Positions 1-7,002 of a DNA stretch of 64,000 nucleotides are shown here, piece by piece. The stretch spans positions 51,770-115,769 of the forward strand of contig JABHAA010000052.1 of assembly GCA_018674495.1 (NCBI GenBank). Reading direction: 5' to 3'. The notes under the pieces were generated by a model. That model did no database searches. It saw only the letters and a program-made list of their open reading frames with translations, and was not told where the DNA came from. Position 1 is the first letter of the stretch. The number at the start of each line of letters is the position of its first letter. The stretch comes from Rhodospirillaceae bacterium (lineage in GTDB: Bacteria; Pseudomonadota; Alphaproteobacteria; Rhodospirillales; UBA2165). The translations under genes were made by a program, and so were the position numbers.

Positions 1-1495
1 AGCATTGGCGGAATTCATCCGACATGAGGACCGGCCGGTCCAGGGTCTTGGTCAGGGCCTCGATGCGGCCCGCTTCGTTGGCGGCTGGCCCGATGACGGT
101 AAATTCGAGGCGCGATTCCGAGCCGATATTGCCGTAGGTGACGTCGCCCAGATGCAGTCCGATGCCATAGCCGATGGCGTCCAGGCCGCCCTTGACGCGC
201 AACACGTTCAGCTCCGCCATGCGCCCGACGGCAGCCCTGGCCGCCGCTACCGCCTGGCCGGTGGCGACGCAGCGCCCGCCATCGTCATATTCATCGATGG
301 GAAAAATGGCCAGGGCGGCATCGCCGATAAAGCGCAGAACTTCGCCGCCGGCATCCAGCACCGCGTCGGCCATGGTTTCCAGGAACTGATTGAGCATATC
401 CAGATAGGCCTTGCGCTCCATACTTTCCGATAGTGGCGTCGAGTTCCTGAGATCGCAGAACCAGATGACCGCGTGAATATCTTCGCCGTCGCCGCGCCGA
501 ACCAGCCCGTCCAGGACCCGCTCGCCGGTTTGCTTGCCAAGGAAGGTGTCCAAAAGGGTCACCGCCGTCCGCCTGAGATAATGCATCTCAATCAAACGGC
601 TGATGATCGGGATCACTTCATAGATATAGCCAAGATCGTCGGTGGAAAATCCACCTTCGCGTTGCGATGAAAGGGAAAACGCATTGACCTGACCGTCCGA
701 AAACACCATCGGCATGGCCACGTAATCAGTTGCGCCTTCTTCCAGTAAATCTTTCAGCACCGGATAGTCCAGTTGTGGGTTTTTCGTATCGAGACGGCGG
801 CGCACACCGCCGGCGCCTTCGAGGATCGGCGCGAACGGGCTGTTGGTGAACTGTTCTGCATCGACCATGGTGCGGTCGGCTTGAAACTCGGCGATCTCGG
901 AATCGCCATTGGTCCAAGTAAATATGCGCGCATAGAGCTGTGGATGCAGGGTGCGGATAATCAGTCGGAAGCGGTGTATGGGAATGCCGTACTCGACCAG
1001 CCCGCTGCAAAATTTATAGACAAGATCATCGGTGGATTTGGCGCTCCAGGCGTCGTGCATCAGCCACTGCGCCAGGGGGTTTATGCCGGTCGGTTCGGCA
1101 TCGCGCTCCGGCGCGTCGATCATTTCACCGTTCAGATACCAGCCATCCATCCGGTCCCAGTAAAAGGCGACGTGACCGGCGATGGCCGCCACATTGTCAT
1201 CGGGCATATTATAGCCCCAGGCGGCGTTGGATTCGGTCCGCTCACCCACCTTCAAGGACCAGTAGGTGGCATCGCCCTTGAAGGCGCAAAGGCTGGTCAA
1301 TTCGCTGGCAACCAGAAACTCTTGGCGCACATCCTCCATGGGAAAATAATAGGTCGGGGTCAGGCTCGATTCGTGAAGCGTGATCACCCGGTCCGATTGG
1401 ACGATAATTTCGCCATTGAATTCGACGCGAACCGTGCCATCCAAAGGCTCCAAGGTCAGACGATAGCCTTCACCGGGTGAAATTTGTTGATCCAT
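1..1495 (-). CDS. DUF427-class III adenylate/guanylate cyclase fusion (3' end cut by window edge)
   Basis: The minus-strand frame is open from the ATG at 1495 to the left edge (498 codons, no stop). Residues about 1-120 look like DUF427 (YYFPMEDVR, AFKGDATYWSL, AAWGY). Residues about 140-310 resemble the GAF-like sensor part of alphaproteobacterial cyclases (RTLHPQLYAR, NSPFAPILEGA, MPMVFSDGQ). From about 320 on it is a class III nucleotidyl cyclase: metal-binding Asp348 in WFCDLRNST and Asp392 in LRFIGDAALAIF, then VIGPAANEAGRIEAL with the Asn and Arg expected for catalysis. It should make cAMP or cGMP; the base specificity cannot be read safely. An AGGAGGAG ribosome site lies just upstream of the ATG. 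It diverges from the aldolase gene. No membrane segment is seen, so it is probably cytosolic. The DUF427 role is unknown. Confidence 0.88.
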   Translation of the reverse strand, partial: MDQQISPGEGYRLTLEPLDGTVRVEFNGEIIVQSDRVITLHESSLTPTYYFPMEDVRQEFLVASELTSLCAFKGDATYWSLKVGERTESNAAWGYNMPDDNVAAIAGHVAFYWDRMDGWYLNGEMIDAPERDAEPTGINPLAQWLMHDAWSAKSTDDLVYKFCSGLVEYGIPIHRFRLIIRTLHPQLYARIFTWTNGDSEIAEFQADRTMVDAEQFTNSPFAPILEGAGGVRRRLDTKNPQLDYPVLKDLLEEGATDYVAMPMVFSDGQVNAFSLSSQREGGFSTDDLGYIYEVIPIISRLIEMHYLRRTAVTLLDTFLGKQTGERVLDGLVRRGDGEDIHAVIWFCDLRNSTPLSESMERKAYLDMLNQFLETMADAVLDAGGEVLRFIGDAALAIFPIDEYDDGGRCVATGQAVAAARAAVGRMAELNVLRVKGGLDAIGYGIGLHLGDVTYGNIGSESRLEFTVIGPAANEAGRIEALTKTLDRPVLMSDEFRQC

Positions 1496-1638
1496 ATTGC
1501 ATCTCCTCCTGTTCTCACATATAGCCGATTTTTTGCCCATGGGTAGTGGCAAAAGGTAATTGGGTGTCACATTGGGGTTATTGGCAGAATTTTTCGCCCT
1601 CTTTCGCTTCCGGCTGGATTGAGGCAAACTCCCGGCCC

Positions 1639-3684
1639 ATGAAAAACCTCTATGACGAAAAGCAAGCGGCGCGCATGGCGCGGCAATATGCAAAAGGCGG
1701 GGCGCATGCGGATCTGGCGCATCGCCTCTATACATCCAGGCTATTGGGCGGTGATGCCGCCCTGGTGCGCCACGGCGGCGGCAACACGTCGTTGAAGGCA
1801 CCCGCCTGCGATGCCGCCGGGCGCCTTGTTGATGCGCTCTATATAAAAGGCAGCGGCCACAATCTGGCGGCCCTGGATATGGATGGATTGCCAGCCCTCG
1901 ATCTGGCGCAATTGCTGGCCCTCAAAGGGCGGCGTCGGCTGGACGATACTCAAATGGTGCGCGCCTTGCGCGCCGCGCGTCTGGATGCGGATGCGCCCAC
2001 CCCATCGGTCGAAACCCTGCTGCACGCGTTCCTTCCGCACAAATTCATCGATCACACCCACGCCGATGCGGTACTGGCGCTGACCAACCAACCAAACGGC
2101 GCCCGCCTTTGCACAGAGGTCTTTGGCGACAAGGTGATTGTTCAGCCCTACGCCATGTCCGGCTTCAAGCTGGCCAAGGAAGCGGCTAGGCTGGCTGCCG
2201 ACAATCCCCGTGCCCAGGCGCTGGTGGTCCTCAAACACGGGCTGTTTATATTCGGCGATAGCGCCAAGCAGGCCTATGGCCGCATGGTGCGGCTGGTCTC
2301 GGCGGCCGAGCGCCACGTGCGCGCCGCGCCTCGCCGCGCCGCGCCGGCGCGCGCCAAGCCACGGGTCGCCATCGATGCCGCACAACTGGCGCCGATCTTG
2401 CGCGGCGCCGTCGCCGGTGTTTTGGATAATGGCGATAGAAGCCGCATGATCGCGGAATTTCGCGGCGGCAAGCCGGTTCGGAACTTTGTCGATAATCCCC
2501 GATTGGCGCGCCTCGCCGCCAAGGGTCCGGCGACCCCTGATCATGTGATCTGGACCAAGCCGAGGCCACTGATTCTGCCCTTCATTGGACCCGGCAATGG
2601 CGCTGAGGCCAAAATACCTAAGGTGGTGGCCGCTTACGCCAAGGATTACCGGGCCTATGTGGCCCGCTACCGGCGCCGGCTGGACGGCAAAGTTGCGCCC
2701 CTTGATGCGTTCCCGCAGGTGGTGCTGGCGCCCGGATTGGGATTGTTCGGTCTCGGTGCGTCCGTGCGGGAAGCCGCCATCGCTGCCGATCTTTTCGAAA
2801 CCAACATCAAGATCATCACCGATGCGGCGCGCATCGGCACCTACGCGCCGGCGTCCGAAGCCGATTTGTTCGACATTGAATACTGGCCGCCGGAACAGGC
2901 CAAGCGCGCCGCCAAGGGCACCGCTTTGCCCCTGGCCGGACAGGTGGCGCTGGTCACCGGCGGCGGCTCCGGCATCGGCGCTGCGACGGCGGCGCTTTTC
3001 GCGGCCCAGGGCGCTGCGACATTGGTGCTTGATCTGGACGCCGCCGCCGCCGCCGCCGTGGCCGGGGACATCGGCGGCATCGCCCTTGGCTGCGACGTCA
3101 CCGATACGCACGATGTGGCGCGTGCCTTCGATCATATCTGCCGCAATTTCGGCGGCGTCGATATCGTGGTTTCCAACGCCGGCGCCGCTTGGCAGGGGGA
3201 GATCGGCACCGTCGATGACGCGGTATTGCGCAAAAGTTTCGAATTGAACTTCTTCGCCCATCAAAGCATCGCCCAGAACGCGGTCCGCGTCATGCGCGCG
3301 CAAGGCACTGGCGGCTGTTTGTTGTTCAACGCCTCGAAACAGGCGGTCAATCCGGGCGCCGATTTCGGCCCGTACGGATTGCCCAAGGCTGCGACCTTGT
3401 TTCTGACCCGCCAATATGCGGTGGATCACGGCAAGGACGGCATTCGCACCGGCGCCGTCAACGCCGATCGCATCCGTTCCGGCCTGTTGACCGGCAAGAT
3501 GATCAACGTCCGCTCCAAGGCGCGCGGCTTGAGCGAGGGCGATTACATGGCCGGCAACCTGCTCGGCCGCGAAGTGACCGCCGAAGACGTGGCCCGCGCA
3601 TTCCTCGATCTGGCCCTGGCGCGGGCCTCCACCGGCGCCGTGATCACCGTCGACGGCGGCAATATCGCGGCGGCGCTGCGCTAA
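1639..3684 (+). CDS. Bifunctional class II aldolase / short-chain dehydrogenase
   Basis: A 681-residue protein. The N-terminal two thirds is a class II aldolase/adducin-type domain (RHGGGNTSLK near the start; metal-ligand histidines in DHTHAD and LKHGLF). The C-terminal third is a short-chain dehydrogenase with the NAD(P) loop VTGGGSGIG, an SNAGAA motif, a catalytic NAS serine and a YGLPK Tyr/Lys pair. The architecture and length match the family annotated as rhamnulose-phosphate aldolase/alcohol dehydrogenase fusions, which act on sugar phosphates or sugar acids; the substrate here is not known. The frame stays open upstream to a GTG at 1546, but homology begins at the ATG at 1639 (MKNLYDEKQAARMA), so I use that. 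There is no clear ribosome site before it. It stands alone, divergent from the cyclase. Confidence 0.85.
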   Translation: MKNLYDEKQAARMARQYAKGGAHADLAHRLYTSRLLGGDAALVRHGGGNTSLKAPACDAAGRLVDALYIKGSGHNLAALDMDGLPALDLAQLLALKGRRRLDDTQMVRALRAARLDADAPTPSVETLLHAFLPHKFIDHTHADAVLALTNQPNGARLCTEVFGDKVIVQPYAMSGFKLAKEAARLAADNPRAQALVVLKHGLFIFGDSAKQAYGRMVRLVSAAERHVRAAPRRAAPARAKPRVAIDAAQLAPILRGAVAGVLDNGDRSRMIAEFRGGKPVRNFVDNPRLARLAAKGPATPDHVIWTKPRPLILPFIGPGNGAEAKIPKVVAAYAKDYRAYVARYRRRLDGKVAPLDAFPQVVLAPGLGLFGLGASVREAAIAADLFETNIKIITDAARIGTYAPASEADLFDIEYWPPEQAKRAAKGTALPLAGQVALVTGGGSGIGAATAALFAAQGAATLVLDLDAAAAAAVAGDIGGIALGCDVTDTHDVARAFDHICRNFGGVDIVVSNAGAAWQGEIGTVDDAVLRKSFELNFFAHQSIAQNAVRVMRAQGTGGCLLFNASKQAVNPGADFGPYGLPKAATLFLTRQYAVDHGKDGIRTGAVNADRIRSGLLTGKMINVRSKARGLSEGDYMAGNLLGREVTAEDVARAFLDLALARASTGAVITVDGGNIAAALR

Positions 3685-3982
3685 AAGTAAAGCCATTGTC
3701 TTTGGTTTAGAGTTATGTTTCCGGCGCATGGCTGGGTGCGACATGCAACACCGGCTTCGGCATGGATATCATCGTCATTTATACATATTTATGGACATTT
3801 TTGCTGGCTTCGGACTGATATCAACGACGAAAATCCTCATTCGCACCGGTTAATCGGGGGTTGCCATGCATTGAAAGCATAGGGGCGGATTTGCACGCAA
3901 AATTGCCTATCAACGAGGCTTAGACGCGCATAAATCATATAGAACGTATGCTGAACAATTCATGCGATCCGGGCCAGGGAGG
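3685..3982. other. Intergenic stretch with no recognised feature
   Basis: About 300 bases between the aldolase/dehydrogenase stop and the toxin-antitoxin promoter. It is noticeably more AT-rich than the flanking genes. I see no open frame with family features, no clear terminator hairpin with a T run, and no tRNA-like cloverleaf. The composition change may mark the left boundary of a transferred toxin-antitoxin cassette, but no repeat pair is visible to prove it. Confidence 0.5.
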
Positions 3983-4010
3983 TTGAAGATTTATCCGTAG
4001 CTTGTATGAT
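3983..4010 (+). promoter_or_regulatory. Predicted sigma-70 promoter of the toxin-antitoxin pair
   Basis: TTGAAG at 3983-3988 and TATGAT at 4005-4010 with a 16-base spacer resemble a housekeeping promoter. The expected transcription start falls inside the paired palindromes at 4014-4039, so a protein bound there would block transcription. Predicted from sequence only. Confidence 0.5.
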
Positions 4011-4013
4011 AAT

Positions 4014-4039
4014 ATGACCATAGTCATGACCATGGTCAT
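4014..4039. promoter_or_regulatory. Two overlapping palindromes: probable toxin-antitoxin autoregulatory operator
   Basis: ATGACCATAGTCAT (4014-4027, one mismatched pair) and ATGACCATGGTCAT (4026-4039, a perfect 14-bp palindrome) share two bases, so their centres are 12 bp apart. They sit between the predicted -10 box and the antitoxin ribosome site. Phd/YefM antitoxins bind paired palindromes in their own promoters, which fits this arrangement. The operator role is inferred; the symmetry is read directly. Confidence 0.65.
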
Positions 4040-4054
4040 ATAGGAGCAAAGCCC

Positions 4055-4282
4055 ATGCAAACCATGTCCGCGTCCGAATTCAAGGCCAAATGCCTGAATA
4101 TTATGGATGAAGTGGCGGCCAGCGGTGAGCCGGTGACCATCACCAAGAACGGCAAACCTGTGGCGCAGCTTGGTCCGTGCAAATCGAAGCCGAAATCTTT
4201 GTTCGGAATCGACAAGGACAATATAGAAATCAAGGGTGATATCATTTCCCCCATCGATGTGGAATGGGAAGCCAACCAGTGA
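4055..4282 (+). CDS. Phd/YefM-family antitoxin
   Basis: A 75-residue protein. Its first 45 residues have the Phd/YefM DNA-binding pattern: MSASEFKAKCLNIMDEV, then GEPVTITKNGKPVAQL. The C-terminal tail is acidic and polar, as expected for a segment that wraps and neutralises a toxin. An AGGAG ribosome site at 4042-4046 lies about 8 bases before the ATG at 4055; a second in-frame ATG three codons on is possible. It precedes and overlaps the PIN-domain gene, the usual antitoxin-first order. It should both block the nuclease and, with it, repress the operon through the palindromes just upstream. Confidence 0.87.
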   Translation: MQTMSASEFKAKCLNIMDEVAASGEPVTITKNGKPVAQLGPCKSKPKSLFGIDKDNIEIKGDIISPIDVEWEANQ

Positions 4283-4680
4283 TTCTGGCTGATACCCACG
4301 CTTTGCTCTGGCTGGTAACCGGTCACGCGAACTTGGGGCCGAGGGCGATCGAACTAATCGGCGAAGCGCTGAAAGAGGACGTCGGCCATGTCTCGGCAAT
4401 GAGTTTTTGGGAAATCGCCATGCTGATATCAAAGGACCGGCTCGAATTCCGATATACGTTGCAAGAATGGCGGCGGCGGTCGCTGGAGAGGGGCTTTTCC
4501 GAAGTTCCTGTTTCCGGAGACATCGGCATAGCGGCGGTTGAGCTTGCAGACCTTCATGCCGATCCGGCGGACCGGATCATTGTGGCTACGGCGGTTCTGA
4601 ACGGAATGACGCTGATTACCGCCGACCGGCGTATCCTAGATTGGCCGGGACAGCTTCTACGCCACGAAGCGCGGCTTTAG
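4279..4680 (+). CDS. vapC: PIN-domain ribonuclease toxin (VapC-like)
   Basis: A PIN-domain protein of about 133 residues with the acidic pattern of the family: LADTHALLWLV at the N-terminus, SFWEIAML, then DPADRIIVATA and LITADRRI. These acidic residues bind Mg2+/Mn2+ in VapC-type RNases, which cut tRNA or other RNA. I chose the GTG at 4279: GTGA overlaps the antitoxin stop, GGGAAG lies at a suitable distance, and PIN proteins normally begin right at this LADTH strand. An in-frame ATG at 4264 would add five residues. The gene is co-translated with the Phd-type antitoxin. The RNA target cannot be predicted. Confidence 0.86.
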   Translation: MILADTHALLWLVTGHANLGPRAIELIGEALKEDVGHVSAMSFWEIAMLISKDRLEFRYTLQEWRRRSLERGFSEVPVSGDIGIAAVELADLHADPADRIIVATAVLNGMTLITADRRILDWPGQLLRHEARL

Positions 4681-4735
4681 GACGCATTCCGATCGCAGGA
4701 TCGTCTCACCCGGCGGACCGTCTAATTCTTGTCAT

Positions 4736-4763
4736 TTGAAATTATCCACGCCCGACCTATAAT
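4736..4763 (+). promoter_or_regulatory. Near-consensus sigma-70 promoter of the nitrile hydratase-like operon
   Basis: TTGAAA at 4736-4741, a 16-base spacer and a perfect TATAAT at 4758-4763 lie 33 bases before the first ATG of the operon. A strong GGGGAGGG ribosome site follows at about 4783-4790. This is among the best promoter matches in the window and suggests substantial, perhaps constitutive, expression. Confidence 0.7.
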
Positions 4764-4796
4764 CGCTGGAAATAAAATTTATGCGGGGAGGGCACT

Positions 4797-5105
4797 ATGG
4801 TTGGCGTACATGATATCGGCGGATTGCCCGCCGGGCCAATGATCATCGAAGACCATGAAATGGAACCCTGGTTCAAGCTGTTGAACGCTATTGCTGGGGC
4901 CATGCGCTCGCGCGGCCATACCACCATCCACGAAATGCGGCGTTGCCTCGAAAGCCTGCCGCAAGGGGTCTATGACCGGGGCTATGCGGAGCGCTGGTCC
5001 GAGGCGGTTTGCGATCTGTTGGAGGAAAAAGGGCTGTTGACCAAGGCCGAGGTTCTCGAGCGTATCGCCGAGATGCGGGCTGCCGGCGGCGGCGGCGCGT
5101 CATGA
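4797..5105 (+). CDS. Nitrile hydratase/thiocyanate hydrolase beta-type subunit, N-terminal half
   Basis: A 102-residue protein. It opens with VGVHDIGGLPAGP, the hallmark start of nitrile hydratase beta subunits, followed by the helical part (EPWFKLLNAIAGAM, YAERWSEAVCDLLEEKG). It ends where a normal beta subunit (about 220 residues) would continue into its SH3-like barrel. That barrel is supplied by the next gene, whose ATG overlaps this stop (ATGA, 5102-5105). Thiocyanate hydrolase and toyocamycin nitrile hydratase have this three-subunit arrangement. The alternative is a nitrile hydratase activator, but activators usually lie downstream and would not be followed by a lone C-terminal half. 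It probably forms the enzyme's structural shell with the next two products. Confidence 0.82.
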   Translation: MVGVHDIGGLPAGPMIIEDHEMEPWFKLLNAIAGAMRSRGHTTIHEMRRCLESLPQGVYDRGYAERWSEAVCDLLEEKGLLTKAEVLERIAEMRAAGGGGAS

Positions 5106-5443
5106 CCGGCGAGCCCTTGACCGATCCCATCTTCAAGACCGGCGATCAGGTGCGCATTCACGATTCCAACCCGCCCGGTCACCGCCGGACGCCCGATTAT
5201 ATCAAGGGCAAGATCGGCGTGATTGAGCGCTATTGCGGCGCCTTTGTGAACCCGGAGGAAAGCGCCTACGGCTTCGACGGATTGCCCAAGAAACATCTCT
5301 ACCGCGTGCGCTTCGATCAGACACATATCTGGGACAAATATGATGGCAACGCCAGCGACACGCTGGATCTAGAAATGTACGAGCACTGGCTGCGGCCCAT
5401 CAATGCTGCCGCGCCGGAACCAAGAAAGGCGATCGTCCAATGA
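5102..5443 (+). CDS. Nitrile hydratase/thiocyanate hydrolase beta-type subunit, C-terminal half
   Basis: A 113-residue SH3-like barrel protein. GDQVRIHDSNPPGHRRTPDY and IKGKIGVIERYCG are the conserved C-terminal segment of nitrile hydratase beta subunits, followed by HLYRVRF and the terminal YEHWLRP. It starts at the ATG at 5102, overlapping the preceding stop. A longer reading of the frame upstream lies inside the preceding gene and shows no homology. Its own stop overlaps the alpha-subunit start (ATGA, 5440-5443), so the three proteins are translationally coupled and probably made in equal amounts. It should pack against the alpha-type subunit and help close the active-site channel. Confidence 0.85.
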   Translation: MTGEPLTDPIFKTGDQVRIHDSNPPGHRRTPDYIKGKIGVIERYCGAFVNPEESAYGFDGLPKKHLYRVRFDQTHIWDKYDGNASDTLDLEMYEHWLRPINAAAPEPRKAIVQ

Positions 5444-6108
5444 GCGACAAACAGGTAGAGCTAAACGAGCATGGCCACGAATTGCTGGCCTGGTCCGATG
5501 ACAGCCGCCACGATGTGGACGAGGCGGATCACTACGTGTTGATGGCCGATGCGATCCGCGATCTATTGATCGAAAAGGGCGTCATCAAGGCTGGCGACGT
5601 GCGCGAGCAATTGGAGTTTATGGATTCCCGGTCCGAGGATATGGGTGCCCGCATCGTCGCCCGCGCCTGGGCCAATCCGGATTTCAAGGAACGTCTGCTT
5701 GCCAATGGCACCGAAGCAATTAAGGAATTCGATATCCCCATGCTGGACGCCGAACTGGTGGTCGTCGAAAACACCAACGAGTTTCACAACATGGTGGTCT
5801 GCACCCTTTGCTCCTGTTATCCGCGCACCATCCTCGGCATGCCGCCCGATTGGTATAAAAGCAAAACCTACCGGTCCCGCTCGGTCAACGAGCCGCGCGC
5901 GGTGTTGAAGGAATTCGGCACCGATCTCGCCGATGACGTCGCCGTCCGGGTGCACGACAGCAACGCCGATATGCGCTATCTGGTTCTGCCGCTACGCCCT
6001 GAAGGCACCGATGGATGGAGCGAGCCGGAGCTGGCCAAGCTGGTCAGCCGCGATTCCATGATCGGCGTCAGCCCGGCAACGGAGCCGGCAACGGAGCCGG
6101 AAACCTAG
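5440..6108 (+). CDS. Cobalt-type nitrile hydratase alpha / thiocyanate hydrolase gamma subunit
   Basis: A 222-residue metal-bearing subunit. The claw motif VCTLCSC is followed by YPRTILGMPPDWYKS. Three cysteines and backbone amides hold the metal, and Thr in the second position (CTLCSC rather than CSLCSC) is the signature of the low-spin cobalt(III) form. RSRSVNEPRAVLKEFG matches the conserved stretch after the claw. The enzyme hydrates a nitrile to an amide, or hydrolyses thiocyanate to carbonyl sulfide and ammonia; the split beta genes favour the thiocyanate-hydrolase-like class, but specificity cannot be settled here. No separate cobalt chaperone or amidase gene is nearby. The 3' end overlaps the convergent Ada-like gene by 4 bases. 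Confidence 0.9.
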   Translation: MSDKQVELNEHGHELLAWSDDSRHDVDEADHYVLMADAIRDLLIEKGVIKAGDVREQLEFMDSRSEDMGARIVARAWANPDFKERLLANGTEAIKEFDIPMLDAELVVVENTNEFHNMVVCTLCSCYPRTILGMPPDWYKSKTYRSRSVNEPRAVLKEFGTDLADDVAVRVHDSNADMRYLVLPLRPEGTDGWSEPELAKLVSRDSMIGVSPATEPATEPET

Positions 6109-6371
6109 CTGGCTGCTTTCCAAGCGTTGTATTCCGCAGCTAAGCAATTGGCGCACGGCCTGTAACCAGCGGCGATGGCGGTCGCTTCATCTTTGAAAAA
6201 CACCCGGTGTGTGACGTAATGGCCATTGGCGATCCAGCGCAAGGCGCCGGCGCAATCCAGCCGCCCATAGATTTTTGATTTCCGGTGGCCACCGAGCGTG
6301 CCCTTGGCCGGGCTTGCAAACGCCTGCCCTTGGGCATCGATCAAGGTATAGGTTTTATTCAGGCCAGCCAT
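6105..6371 (-). CDS. Small stand-alone protein resembling the Ada metal-binding domain
   Basis: An 88-residue protein whose second half, HRVFFKDEATAIAAGYRPC followed by ANC, resembles the N-terminal zinc domain of Ada (FRPCKRC in E. coli). An upstream Cys40 lies in KIYGRLDCAG. Only three cysteines are present (40, 73, 76) where Ada has four, so a histidine (51 or 55) may complete the site. It has no methyltransferase or AraC domain, so it is not an Ada protein; small proteins with such a domain alone occur widely, without known function. It is convergent with the nitrile hydratase-like operon, overlapping its last bases. Confidence 0.65.
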   Translation of the reverse strand: MAGLNKTYTLIDAQGQAFASPAKGTLGGHRKSKIYGRLDCAGALRWIANGHYVTHRVFFKDEATAIAAGYRPCANCLAAEYNAWKAAS

Positions 6372-6476
6372 AATCGCTTAGCTTATTTGGCTTTGCGATT
6401 TTTGGCTACCGGCATCGCCGTTGCCTACCTAACAATCCGTTTGAGAGCCGCCATCAATTTGTTACTAATGCCGCCC

Positions 6477-6614
6477 ATGAAAGCGATCATGCTGCACGAG
6501 TTTGGCGGCCCGGATGACGCTCTAATCCGGGTGCTACCGTTGAAATCGGCCGCCGATGCGCACCGTGCCATCGCCGGGGGCGGCATCAACGGCAAGCTGG
6601 TACTCGACCCGTAA
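6477..6614 (+). pseudogene. Internally deleted zinc-type quinone oxidoreductase remnant
   Basis: A 45-codon frame reads MKAIMLHEFGGPDDALIRV and then, without a break, LPLKSAADAHRAIAGGGING, KLVLDP, stop. The first part is the normal N-terminus of NADPH:quinone oxidoreductase/zinc alcohol dehydrogenase proteins (about 325 residues). The second is the normal C-terminus of the same family. Roughly 280 central codons, including the whole nucleotide fold, are missing and the two ends are joined in frame. This looks like a deletion relic. Translation as a micropeptide cannot be excluded, but no good ribosome site precedes the ATG. Confidence 0.7.
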
Positions 6615-6648
6615 CTCGTCTAGCGTCATCTTTTTTGGAGGAATAAAC

Positions 6649-7002
6649 ATGGCAGACCATCTACCGGGCAAGGAATTTTATATCGTCGATACGCGCCTCA
6701 AAGACGGCGTTTCGCCAGACGAGATGATGACGGTATTGCCGGACCATCTTGCTTACCAAATCGAGATCGAAAAGAACGGCACCTTGTTTGCCGCCGGGCC
6801 GGTGGATGGCGAGGATGGAAACCGGGTGGGCGGCATGATCGTCTACCGGGCGAATAATTTTGAGGACGCGCGCCGAATCGCCGATGCCGATCCCATGCAC
6901 GCGAAAGGCATGCGCAGCTACACCATCAACAAATGGACCGTGAACGAAGGCGGCTTCACACTCTCCTTCACTTATTCCGACCGGTCGTCCGAGATCACTT
7001 AG
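6649..7002 (+). CDS. YciI-like protein
   Basis: A 117-residue protein of the YciI-like ferredoxin-fold superfamily: a KDGVSPDEMM/DHLAYQ region with the family histidine, FAAGPVDGEDG, and DARRIADADPMHAKGM. These small proteins resemble muconolactone isomerase/EthD-type folds; most have no assigned reaction. A strong GGAGG ribosome site precedes the ATG at 6649. Its stop overlaps the convergent 2-hydroxyacid dehydrogenase by 4 bases. It may be an independent gene that now sits behind the oxidoreductase remnant. Confidence 0.8.
   Translation: MADHLPGKEFYIVDTRLKDGVSPDEMMTVLPDHLAYQIEIEKNGTLFAAGPVDGEDGNRVGGMIVYRANNFEDARRIADADPMHAKGMRSYTINKWTVNEGGFTLSFTYSDRSSEIT

Noticed and set aside
773..1480. 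A 235-codon plus-strand frame inside the cyclase gene
   Set aside because: The minus-strand frame has DUF427 and cyclase motifs over the same bases; the plus-strand frame has none.
1741..3744. A 667-codon open frame antisense to the aldolase/dehydrogenase gene
   Set aside because: It has no recognisable domain and low-complexity Gly/Ala/Arg content. Long antisense frames are expected opposite G+C-rich genes with this codon bias. The plus-strand gene has clear family motifs.
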